Shown here: in pieces, positions 50,838 to 57,292 of the stretch
How the letters are laid out: each line of letters begins with the position of its first letter
How positions within the stretch are numbered: position 1 is the stretch's first letter
Source of the DNA: Nonomuraea soli
Lineage (GTDB): Bacteria > Actinomycetota > Actinomycetes > Streptosporangiales > Streptosporangiaceae
Direction: 5' to 3'
NCBI RefSeq assembly: GCF_013761175.1
Contig: NZ_JACDUR010000012.1
Span: 62,001 to 126,000 of the forward strand
Length of the DNA: 64,000 nucleotides
The notes under the pieces: generated by a model
Told to the model about the DNA's origin: nothing
The model's input: only the letters and a program-made list of their open reading frames with translations
Databases searched by the model: none
Position numbers and translations under genes: made by a program

Positions 50838-51838
50838 CCGGCGTCGTCGTCATCGGCGCCGGGCAGGCAGGGCTCGCCGTGGGCTACCACCTGCGCCGCG
50901 CCAAGGCGGACTTCGTCATTCTCGACGCCCAGGAGCAGCCCGGCGGCGCCTGGCGGCACGTCTGGCCCTCGCTTCGCCTGTTCTCGCCCGCCCAGTACAG
51001 CTCGCTTCCCGGCCGGATGATGCCTGCCCCTTCGGATGGCGGCTACCCGACTGCGGCGGACACGGTTGCCTACCTGGCCGACTACGAGCTGCGCTACAAC
51101 CTGCCCATCGAGCGGCCCGTGACCGTCAGCGCGGTCCGGCGCGACGGCGACGCCCTGCTGGTGGAGGGCGACCGAGGCTCCTGGCGCGCGAAGACGGTCA
51201 TCAGCGCCACCGGCACCTGGTGGCGCCCCTATGTGCCCTACTACCCGGGCGGCTTCGACGGCCGGCAGCTCCACACCGTGAACTACCAGGGCCCAGAGCC
51301 TTTCGCGGGCATGCGCGTGGTCGTTGTGGGCGGCGCCAACTCCGGCGCCCAGATCCTCGCCGAGGTCTCCGCCGTCGCCGAGACCACCTGGGTCACTCTC
51401 CGCCCGCCCCGCCTGCTGCCCGACGAGCTCGACGGCCGCGCCCTGTTCGAGCACGCTACTCGGCGCCTCCAGGGCGCGAGCGGCGGCGACCTGGGTGACA
51501 TCGTCGCCGTGCCGTCCGTCCGTGCCGCCCGCGATCGAGGGGTGCTCAAGGCGGAGCCGATGTTCGCCCGCCTGACGCCCGATGGGGTCGCTTGGGCCGA
51601 CGGCTCCGCACTGGCCTGCGATGTGATCATCTGGTGCACGGGCTTCCGCCCTGCCCTGGGCCATCTCACGCCGCTGAAGCTGCGCGGGCCGGACGGAACC
51701 ATCCCGGTCGACGGCACCCAGGCGATCGACGAACCCCGCCTCCACCTGCTCGGCTATGGCGACTGGACCGGACCCGCCTCAGCCACGTTGATCGGCGCCG
51801 GCCGTACCGCCCGAGAACTGGTCCGCCGGCTTTCTTGA
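50834..51838 (+). CDS. arsO: ArsO-like flavin monooxygenase
   Basis: A 334-residue NAD(P)H-dependent flavoprotein. VVVIGAGQAGLAVGYHLRRA binds FAD, RVVVVGGANSGAQILAEVS binds NADPH, and IIWCTGFRPALGHL is the conserved C-terminal motif. Putative flavin monooxygenases named ArsO occur in actinobacterial ars operons; their substrate is not settled. ATG 50834 overlaps the arsR stop (ATGA). Its last 60 bases lie antisense to the aquaporin gene. The symbol rests on family likeness and context. Confidence 0.82.
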   Translation: MTGVVVIGAGQAGLAVGYHLRRAKADFVILDAQEQPGGAWRHVWPSLRLFSPAQYSSLPGRMMPAPSDGGYPTAADTVAYLADYELRYNLPIERPVTVSAVRRDGDALLVEGDRGSWRAKTVISATGTWWRPYVPYYPGGFDGRQLHTVNYQGPEPFAGMRVVVVGGANSGAQILAEVSAVAETTWVTLRPPRLLPDELDGRALFEHATRRLQGASGGDLGDIVAVPSVRAARDRGVLKAEPMFARLTPDGVAWADGSALACDVIIWCTGFRPALGHLTPLKLRGPDGTIPVDGTQAIDEPRLHLLGYGDWTGPASATLIGAGRTARELVRRLS

Positions 51839-52498
51839 GCCGAACAGGCCGTGCACCAGCAGCAGGCCGATCACACACCCGATGAGCTGTGCGACGACGA
51901 AGCCCGGCACAGAAGAGGGGGCGATACCGGCAAATGAGTCGGTGAAGGCGCGGCCGATCGTGACAGCGGGGTTGGCGAAGCTGGTCGAGCTGGTGAACCA
52001 GTAGGCGGCACCGATGTAGGCGGCGACCGCGGCCGGGGCGGCAGTCGTGCGGCCCGAGCGGACGAGACAGAAGATCACCAGAACCAGCCCGGCCGTCGCG
52101 ACCACCTCGCCCAGCCACAAGTACGGCGCGGCGCGATCGTGGGTGGACCAGGTGATCGCGGGCCTGTCGAACATCGCGTTGGCCAGGACGGAGCCGCCGA
52201 TCGCGCCAAGAACCTGGGCCAGGGCATACCCGCCGAGATCTCGGACGGACAGGCCGGTTCCGGTCCGGCGGCCCTGCCACCAGTCGGCCAGGGAGACGAC
52301 CGGGTTGAAATGGGCTCCCGAGACCGGTCCGAGGATGAGGATGAGGACGGCGAGGCCGAGGACCGTCGCCGTGGAGTTCTGCAGCAGCTGCAGGCCGACG
52401 TCGTCCGGAGAGAGGGTCTGCGCCATGATGCCCGAGCCGACGACCACGGTGACGAGCAGCGCGGTGCCGACGAACTCCGCAAGCAGGCGGCGCCTCAT
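51779..52498 (-). CDS. Aquaglyceroporin (AqpS-like)
   Basis: A 239-residue MIP channel with six membrane helices. The two pore motifs are GAHFNPVVSLAD (NPV rather than NPA) and SFANPAVTIGRAF. In ars operons such channels (AqpS) let arsenite made by ArsC leave down its gradient; here it sits with arsR and divergent from arsC, as in that model. The ATG overlaps the arsR stop by four bases. Its 3' end overlaps arsO by 60 bases on the other strand, so the last residues of one gene may be unconserved. Confidence 0.9.
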   Translation of the reverse strand: MRRRLLAEFVGTALLVTVVVGSGIMAQTLSPDDVGLQLLQNSTATVLGLAVLILILGPVSGAHFNPVVSLADWWQGRRTGTGLSVRDLGGYALAQVLGAIGGSVLANAMFDRPAITWSTHDRAAPYLWLGEVVATAGLVLVIFCLVRSGRTTAAPAAVAAYIGAAYWFTSSTSFANPAVTIGRAFTDSFAGIAPSSVPGFVVAQLIGCVIGLLLVHGLFGSRKPADQFSGGTAGADQRG

Positions 52499-52821
52499 GG
52501 CGTGAGCAGGCCGGACAGCTCGGCCAGGGTCTCGGGGACGATCCGGTAGTAGACCCAGGAGGCGCGGCGCTCGGAGGTCAGCAGGCCGACCTCCTTGAGC
52601 ACCTTCAGATGGTGGCTGATCGTCGGCTGGGAGAGCTCGAAGGCGCCGGTCAGGTCGCACACGCAGGCTTCGCCGCCCTCGTGACTGGCCACGATCGACA
52701 CGATGCGCAGCCGTACCGGATCACCCAGGGCCTTGAAGATCTTGGCGAGGTCGGCCGCTCGCTCGGGCGGTAGCGGCTCGCGAGACAGCCGGGAGGCGCA
52801 GTCCGGGACGGTCAACAGCAC
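52495..52821 (-). CDS. arsR: ArsR family arsenic-responsive repressor (2)
   Basis: A 108-residue repressor with the same architecture as the first ArsR: IFKALGDPVRLRIVSIV, EACVCDLT (Cys53 and Cys55), QPTISHHLKVLKEVGLLTSE. Cys8 may be a third ligand. The start is GTG 52821, but GGGAG sits at better distance for an in-frame TTG at 52815. It overlaps the aquaporin gene by four bases and is divergent from arsC across a nested dyad. Confidence 0.93.
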   Translation of the reverse strand: MLLTVPDCASRLSREPLPPERAADLAKIFKALGDPVRLRIVSIVASHEGGEACVCDLTGAFELSQPTISHHLKVLKEVGLLTSERRASWVYYRIVPETLAELSGLLTP

Positions 52822-52826
52822 TCCCG

Positions 52827-52862
52827 ATATTGATACTCATCGATTTCGATTAGCATCAATAT
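52827..52862. promoter_or_regulatory. Nested operator between arsR(2) and arsC
   Basis: ATATTGAT and ATCAATAT form the outer arms and ATCGA-TT-TCGAT the inner arms, all sharing one centre; 15 of 18 half-site positions are complementary over 36 bp. The site starts five bases before the arsR start and ends 25 bases before arsC, so it overlaps both promoters. TTGAT/ATCAA arms are common in ArsR operators. Confidence 0.8.
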
Positions 52863-52887
52863 AGCTGCCCGTCTCTGGAGGAATCGC

Positions 52888-53280
52888 ATGCCCAGCGTCC
52901 TGTTCGTCTGCGTGCACAACGCCGGCCGTTCCCAGATGGCCGCCGCATGGCTCAAGCACCTGGCCGGAGACCGGATCGAGGTGCGCTCCGCCGGCTCCGA
53001 CCCGAGCTCGGCGGTGAACCCGTCCGCCGTCGAGGCGATGGCCGAGGTGGGCATCGACATCGCCGGCCAGCAGCCGAAGATCCTCACCACGGACGCCGTC
53101 GAGACCTCCGACGTGGTGATCACCATGGGCTGCGGCGACGCCTGCCCGATCTTCCCCGGCAAGCGCTACGAGGACTGGCGGCTCGACGATCCGGCGGGCC
53201 AGGGCATCGAGGCGGTACGGCCGATCCGCGACGAGATCCGCACCCGCGTGGAGAAGCTGATCGCCGAGCTCAGCCGATAG
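52888..53280 (+). CDS. arsC: Arsenate reductase, low-molecular-weight phosphatase type
   Basis: A 130-residue enzyme that reduces arsenate to arsenite. VLFVCVHNAGRSQMAAAWL contains the phosphatase-type loop with nucleophile Cys8 and Arg14. MGCGDACPIFPGKRYEDWRL supplies Cys82 and Cys86, the pair used for disulphide relay in thioredoxin-linked enzymes, and the general acid region DDP. CTGGAGG precedes ATG 52888. Its stop overlaps the convergent arsM fusion by 11 bases. Confidence 0.95.
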   Translation: MPSVLFVCVHNAGRSQMAAAWLKHLAGDRIEVRSAGSDPSSAVNPSAVEAMAEVGIDIAGQQPKILTTDAVETSDVVITMGCGDACPIFPGKRYEDWRLDDPAGQGIEAVRPIRDEIRTRVEKLIAELSR

Positions 53281-54487
53281 CGCTGCGTCGCTCCAGGAAG
53301 ATCACGTCCCGCCACACGCCGCGATGGCGGCCGATGCGCTCACGCGTGCCGACCACCCGGAAGCCCAGCGCCTGGTGCAAGGTGAGGCTCGCGGCGTTCT
53401 CGGGGAAGACGCCGGACTGGATCGTCCACACCCCGGCATCCTCGCTGGCCGCGATGAACGCCGTCATCAGCGCCCGGCCGATCCCGTGCGCCTGGCAGCC
53501 AGGATGGACGTAAACGCTGTGCTCGACCACTCCGGCATAGACACATCGGCCGGAGACCGGTGAGGCTGCGACCCACCCGAGCACCTGACCCGTCTCGGTG
53601 TCCTCCGCGACATACCTCAGCACCCTGCCTTGACTGAAGACCTCCCAGCTGGGGGCGGCAGTCTCGAAGCTGGCATTTCCGGTGTCCAGACCAGCCTGGT
53701 AGATGCCCAGCACCTGTTCCGCGTCGTCGTCACGCATGGGCCGGATCACCATGCCCGGTGAGCCCGCGGGCTTGAGCGCCTGGATGATGGCCGAGTGCAC
53801 GCCGCCGCCATGGTCGGCGGTCAGCCTGATCGCCAGGTTGACGAAGCCGGCGCTCTGGAGGAGCGCTCGGTACTCACCCACGGTGAGTGTGCCCGCCGGG
53901 CAGCCGACCCGCTGCCCGGCTTCCGCTCGCAGGGCCGGGTCCGCGTCATCGAGGCTCACCACGTCGCTGATCCCCAGTCGTCCCCCGGTGCGCAACACCC
54001 GGAACGCCTCGGCGAACACGGCCCCCTTGTCGTCGGACAGGTTGATCACGCAGTTGGAGATGACCACGTCCACCCACAGGTCCGGCAGCGGGACGTCCTC
54101 GATCGAGCCGTGCAGGAAGTCCACGTTGACGGCTCCGGCCTGCTCGGCATTGCGCCGGGCGAGCTCCACCATCTCCGCGCTCGCGTCCAGGCCGTAGACG
54201 TGCCCATGCGGGCCTACGCGGCCGGCGGACAGCAGGACGTCAATGCCACCACCCGACCCCAGGTCCAGGACCTTGTCCCCGGCGCGCAACTCCGCGACGG
54301 CCACCGGGTTACCGCAGCCGAGACTCGCTCGCACGGCCCCTTCCGGCAGGCCCTCGGTATCGGTGTAGCCCACGGCACCGAAACCGCCGGCCGTGAAGGC
54401 CTCAGCCGAACAGTCGGTGATGGGCTCTCCGCGAAGAGCGCGATGGGCCAGATCCGAATAACGTCCCACGATCTCGTCGTCGGCCAT
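53270..54487 (-). CDS. ArsM-ArsN1 fusion: arsenite methyltransferase and acetyltransferase
   Basis: A 405-residue two-domain protein. Residues 1-240 are an As(III) S-adenosylmethionine methyltransferase: KVLDLGSGGGIDVLLSA binds AdoMet, and Cys26, Cys58 (SLGCGNPV), Cys146 (SNCVINLS) and Cys196 (VGCPAG) match the arsenite-binding set of ArsM. Residues 246-405 are a GNAT acetyltransferase of the phosphinothricin/ArsN1 type (RPMRDDDAEQVLGIYQAGLD; SVYVHPGCQAHGIGRALMTA; FRVVGTRERIGRHRGVWRD). ArsN1 acetylates the organoarsenical antibiotic arsinothricin. Met246 may be the old start of a separate gene. It follows arsR(3) by six bases. Confidence 0.9.
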   Translation of the reverse strand: MADDEIVGRYSDLAHRALRGEPITDCSAEAFTAGGFGAVGYTDTEGLPEGAVRASLGCGNPVAVAELRAGDKVLDLGSGGGIDVLLSAGRVGPHGHVYGLDASAEMVELARRNAEQAGAVNVDFLHGSIEDVPLPDLWVDVVISNCVINLSDDKGAVFAEAFRVLRTGGRLGISDVVSLDDADPALRAEAGQRVGCPAGTLTVGEYRALLQSAGFVNLAIRLTADHGGGVHSAIIQALKPAGSPGMVIRPMRDDDAEQVLGIYQAGLDTGNASFETAAPSWEVFSQGRVLRYVAEDTETGQVLGWVAASPVSGRCVYAGVVEHSVYVHPGCQAHGIGRALMTAFIAASEDAGVWTIQSGVFPENAASLTLHQALGFRVVGTRERIGRHRGVWRDVIFLERRSAIG

Positions 54488-54493
54488 GATTCC

Positions 54494-54817
54494 TCACTCA
54501 CACGCTGGGGTTGCCGGGACCGGATTCCCCATCACCACGTCGGCGGCGGTAGGGAAGCAGCTCACGCAGGCTTCGTTGATCCGGTAGAGGCTGGACGTGC
54601 CACGGTGCTCCACCAGGACGAAACGCACCTCAGCGAGGATCTTCAGGTGGTGGGACACGGTGGACTGGCCGATCGACACCGCCGCGACGATCTCGCCGAC
54701 GGTCATCGGTTCTCGCTGCCTGGCTAGCAGGGACACGATCTGGATGCGGGTGGCATCGGCCAGGGCCTTGAACCAGCTCGCGTACTCTTCGGCTTCAGCT
54801 CTTTCCAAGGGCTTCAT
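54494..54817 (-). CDS. arsR: ArsR family repressor (3), C-terminal cysteines
   Basis: A 107-residue winged-helix repressor (WFKALADATRIQIVSLLARQ; QSTVSHHLKILAEVRFVLVE). It lacks the CVC motif of the other two ArsR proteins; its cysteines lie at the end (Cys84, Cys87, Cys106; EACVSCF and PACE). C-terminal thiols are found in ArsR types that respond to trivalent or organic arsenicals, which would suit control of an arsM-arsN1 gene; this is inference. No clear ribosome-binding site precedes ATG 54817, and a perfect dyad abuts it. Confidence 0.9.
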   Translation of the reverse strand: MKPLERAEAEEYASWFKALADATRIQIVSLLARQREPMTVGEIVAAVSIGQSTVSHHLKILAEVRFVLVEHRGTSSLYRINEACVSCFPTAADVVMGNPVPATPACE

Positions 54818-54819
54818 CG

Positions 54820-54841
54820 TTAATCGACGATATTCGATTAA
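54820..54841 (-). promoter_or_regulatory. Operator of arsR(3)-arsM/N1
   Basis: TTAATCGA and TCGATTAA form a perfect 8-bp dyad around CGATAT, starting two bases upstream of the arsR(3) ATG where a ribosome-binding site would normally be. The close position suggests a very short or absent leader and direct promoter blocking. The arms differ from the TTAGA motif of arsR(1). Confidence 0.8.
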
Positions 54842-54914
54842 TACGTGGCGGGCCACCCCTCGCCTTGAGCCTGCACGGGGCCAGAACTTCTCGGAGCCAT
54901 AGTTGTGCAGACAC

Positions 54915-54946
54915 AAAAACGCCCCGAGGCGCATGCGCTTCGGGGC
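54915..54946 (-). terminator. Intrinsic terminator of the tRNA cluster
   Basis: On the minus strand GCCCCGA and TCGGGGC close a stem extended by the inner GCGCATGCGC, followed by G and five T residues. This is a classical hairpin plus T-tract 24 bases past tRNA-Phe, ending the Glu-Asp-Phe transcript. It also lies downstream of nothing else on that strand until arsR(3). Confidence 0.88.
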
Positions 54947-54969
54947 TTCCTTGTGCTGATGAGAGCGGG

Positions 54970-55043
54970 TGGTCAGGGGCGGGGTCGAACCGCCGACCTT
55001 CCGCTTTTCAGGCGGACGCTCGTACCGACTGAGCTACCTGACC
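54970..55043 (-). tRNA. tRNA-Phe (GAA)
   Basis: A full cloverleaf: acceptor GGTCAGG/CCTGACC, D-arm GCTC-GAGC, anticodon loop CTGAAAA with GAA, T-arm GGCGG-TTCGACC-CCGCC and discriminator A. CCA is not encoded (CCC follows). It lies four bases from tRNA-Asp and just ahead of the terminator. Confidence 0.97.
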
Positions 55044-55047
55044 TAAG

Positions 55048-55122
55048 CGGTCCTGACGGGACTTGAACCCGCGACCTCCACCTTGACAGGGTGGCGAGCA
55101 CTCCAAACTGCTCTACAGGACC
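55048..55122 (-). tRNA. tRNA-Asp (GTC)
   Basis: Acceptor GGTCCTG pairs with CAGGACC; the anticodon stem CCACC/GGTGG encloses CTGTCAA with GTC; the T-arm is CGGG-TTCAAGT-CCCG; discriminator G, as required for aspartate identity. CCA is not encoded. Second gene of the Glu-Asp-Phe cluster. Confidence 0.97.
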
Positions 55123-55209
55123 TTGCTTTGTTCTCGCTTGGCGTTTCCGCCTCGCTTAGCTTACCAGCTTCCCGGTGGTCTTCGACCAGCCGTTTTCCCA
55201 GTAACCCAG

Positions 55210-55282
55210 TGCCCCCAACGGGATTCGAACCCGTGCCGCCGCCTTGAAAGGGCGGTGTCCTAGGCCGCTAGACGATGGGGGC
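55210..55282 (-). tRNA. tRNA-Glu (TTC)
   Basis: Acceptor GCCCCCA/TGGGGGC, anticodon stem CCGCC/GGCGG with loop CTTTCAA (TTC), T-arm CGGG-TTCGAAT-CCCG, discriminator A. CCA is not encoded. The first 23 bases of the gene contain the stop of the same-strand metallophosphoesterase frame, so the upstream mRNA runs into the tRNA. Confidence 0.97.
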
Positions 55283-56810
55283 TCAGGATTCGCATCCTGT
55301 TCCCGACGTCTTCCGTCGGAGACCTTTGAAGCATAGGGGACGATTGCCCCTGATGCCAAAGCGACGTAGGCGTCGTAGCGCCAGTGATCGTTCCCGTTGG
55401 CGACGGGGCGTTCGTTGGCTCTGGAAGAATCATACGTGCAGGGTCGGGCTCCACGTGACGCCGGATGTTGATCGACTGCTCTCCGAGGCCCCCGAGGGTG
55501 ACATCGTCCCAGGCCTGGAGGCGATGCGTCTCCTTGTCGAAATAGAGCACCGAGGCCTGGACGGCCGTCGGTTCCGCGTGTTCGAGGGCGCGCAGGCCCG
55601 CTCCCCCGGTCGATCCCTGGGTGAGGACCCGGGTGCCCGAGGGCCAGACCTTGGTCCATCGGTTGTGGCCGTGGCCGGAGAGCACCATGTGGGTGAGTCC
55701 GGAGAATCCCTGGCCGACGCCGGGGTCGTGCACGGCGACGAGGTCGGGGGGCTGTTCCAGCCGTACGGCGTGCTCTTGGCCGAAGCGCAGCAGGTAGCCG
55801 GGGTCGTTGTTCTCGAAGGTGGCCTTGTCGGGCGTGAAGCGGGGGTCGCCGAGGCCGTAGATGCGCAGGCCGGCGACGGTTTCCATACGATCGTCGAGGA
55901 CGACGGCGTTCTTGTGGCGCGCGACGGCGCGTTCGGTGAGTTTCGAGTCGTGGTTGCCGCGCACGAAGACGTACGGCACGCCGAGCTTGCCGATGTCGTC
56001 GGTGATGTAGTTCTCGGGCTTGGACCCGTGGTCGGTGATGTCGCCCGTGTCGACGATGAGGTCGACGTTGAACTGGTCCTTCAGTGAGCGGACGACGTCC
56101 CAGGCGAGCGGGTTGAGGTGGATGTCGGAGATGTGCAGCACGCGGATGGACGTGGGGTCGGCGTCGTAGACGGGCAGGCCCGACATGGTCTCGTAGAGCT
56201 TGGAGACGTTCGCGACGAGCTTGGTGAGCTGGCCGCGGTAGGACTCGAACCTGGTGACGATCGTCTCGGCGCTGCCGATGAGGGAGGGCGCGGCGGCGAC
56301 GAGGCCGGTGTAGCGGGGCTCGACCAGCGACTGCGGGCGGAAGGTGAGCGCGGCGGCGGCTCCGGTGCCGGCCAGGGCGACGGCGGAGGCGGTCAGTCCG
56401 ATGAAGGAGTACATGGGCCGCCTGAAGACCATCAGGACGGCGATGAGCGCGCCCGCGCCGGCGCACAGCAGCGAGCGGATGACCAGCGACTGCACGCCGT
56501 CGCGCAGGTCCTCGACGATCAGGTCGGGCAGGCGGTCGGCCAGGCGGGGATCCTCCAGGTACATCCTGGCCCGTTCCTGGTCGATGTTCTCGAGCGTGAC
56601 GCGCAGCCGCAGGGGGGCGCTGTGGGTGCGGAAGCTGAGGGTTCCGAGGGGGCTGGCGTCGACGACGGTCTCGCCCTGCCAGGCGGGGCGCAGGGTCATC
56701 CCCGTCTCGACGGGGCCGACCTGGGCCCGCACGGTGCCGCTGAGGAAGATGCCCAGCCAGGCGCCCACGGCCGCCACCAGGAGCACTCCGACGATGCGCA
56801 GGGCCTTCAT
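55260..56810 (-). CDS. Membrane-anchored metallophosphoesterase
   Basis: A 516-residue protein. An N-terminal membrane helix (IVGVLLVAAVGAWLGIFLSG), an extracytoplasmic stretch and two more helices (VIRSLLCAGAGALIAVLMVF; LTASAVALAGTGAAAALTF) precede the calcineurin-like domain: HISDIHLNPLA, DTGDITDHG, VRGNHDSK, AVHDPGV and SGHGHNRW, all metal ligands in order. The last 60 residues are low-complexity Thr/Pro and probably unconserved. The frame ends inside tRNA-Glu (TAG at 55260-55262). Start ATG 56810 is 15 bases from the divergent metallopeptidase start. The substrate is unknown. Confidence 0.9.
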   Translation of the reverse strand: MKALRIVGVLLVAAVGAWLGIFLSGTVRAQVGPVETGMTLRPAWQGETVVDASPLGTLSFRTHSAPLRLRVTLENIDQERARMYLEDPRLADRLPDLIVEDLRDGVQSLVIRSLLCAGAGALIAVLMVFRRPMYSFIGLTASAVALAGTGAAAALTFRPQSLVEPRYTGLVAAAPSLIGSAETIVTRFESYRGQLTKLVANVSKLYETMSGLPVYDADPTSIRVLHISDIHLNPLAWDVVRSLKDQFNVDLIVDTGDITDHGSKPENYITDDIGKLGVPYVFVRGNHDSKLTERAVARHKNAVVLDDRMETVAGLRIYGLGDPRFTPDKATFENNDPGYLLRFGQEHAVRLEQPPDLVAVHDPGVGQGFSGLTHMVLSGHGHNRWTKVWPSGTRVLTQGSTGGAGLRALEHAEPTAVQASVLYFDKETHRLQAWDDVTLGGLGEQSINIRRHVEPDPARMILPEPTNAPSPTGTITGATTPTSLWHQGQSSPMLQRSPTEDVGNRMRILSPHRLAA

Positions 56811-56814
56811 GGCC

Positions 56815-56826
56815 TAAAATCAAGCG
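56815..56826 (+). promoter_or_regulatory. -10 box for a probably leaderless transcript
   Basis: TAAAAT at 56815-56820 fits the TAnnnT -10 consensus. Five bases later the metallopeptidase GTG begins, where transcription would start. No ribosome-binding site can fit in this space, so a leaderless mRNA is the simplest reading. There is no good -35 box, as is common for such promoters. Confidence 0.6.
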
Positions 56827-57167
56827 TGATCGAGGTCTCCCGGGAGAAGTTCGAAGAGCTCGTGGCCGAAGCGCTGGACACGATTCCTGCAGAACTGACC
56901 CGCATGATGAGCAATGTGGTCGTCGTGGTCGTCGACGATCCGCCCGAGCCGGATCTGCTCGGTCTGTACACCGGTGTCCCCCTCACCGAACGTGGCGACT
57001 GGTACTCAGGGGTCTTGCCCGACCGCATCGAGATCTACCGCAATCCGATATGCCATATCTGCGATACGGAAGATGATGTGGTGGAGGAAGTGCAGATCAC
57101 GGTGGTGCACGAGATCGCCCACCATTTCGGGATTGATGACGATCGGCTCCACGATCTCGGCTGGTAA
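56826..57167 (+). CDS. Minimal zincin-like metallopeptidase
   Basis: A 113-residue protein of the small zincin family (PF06262-like). VVHEIAHHFGIDDDRLHDLGW contains the HExxH zinc motif and the downstream Asp characteristic of the family, near the C-terminus. The N-terminal SREKFEELVAEALDTIPAEL helix is also typical. It is cytosolic with no propeptide; the substrate is unknown. GTG 56826 is preceded closely by a -10-like TAAAAT and lacks a ribosome-binding site. Confidence 0.9.
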   Translation: MIEVSREKFEELVAEALDTIPAELTRMMSNVVVVVVDDPPEPDLLGLYTGVPLTERGDWYSGVLPDRIEIYRNPICHICDTEDDVVEEVQITVVHEIAHHFGIDDDRLHDLGW

Positions 57168-57292
57168 CCCGACATGTCGTCATCTGCGATTACAGTTTGC
57201 AAGGCCTTGGATGCTTTCGGTTGCGACGTGCCACTCGATCAGGCACCTTGGGTGACATACCGAACACTCTGAGCAGTCACACGGCGGGGACT

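Noticed and set aside
55156..56823. A longer minus-strand frame of 555 codons over the metallophosphoesterase
   Set aside because: It is Arg/Pro-rich and lacks the phosphoesterase motifs, which all lie in the 516-codon frame.
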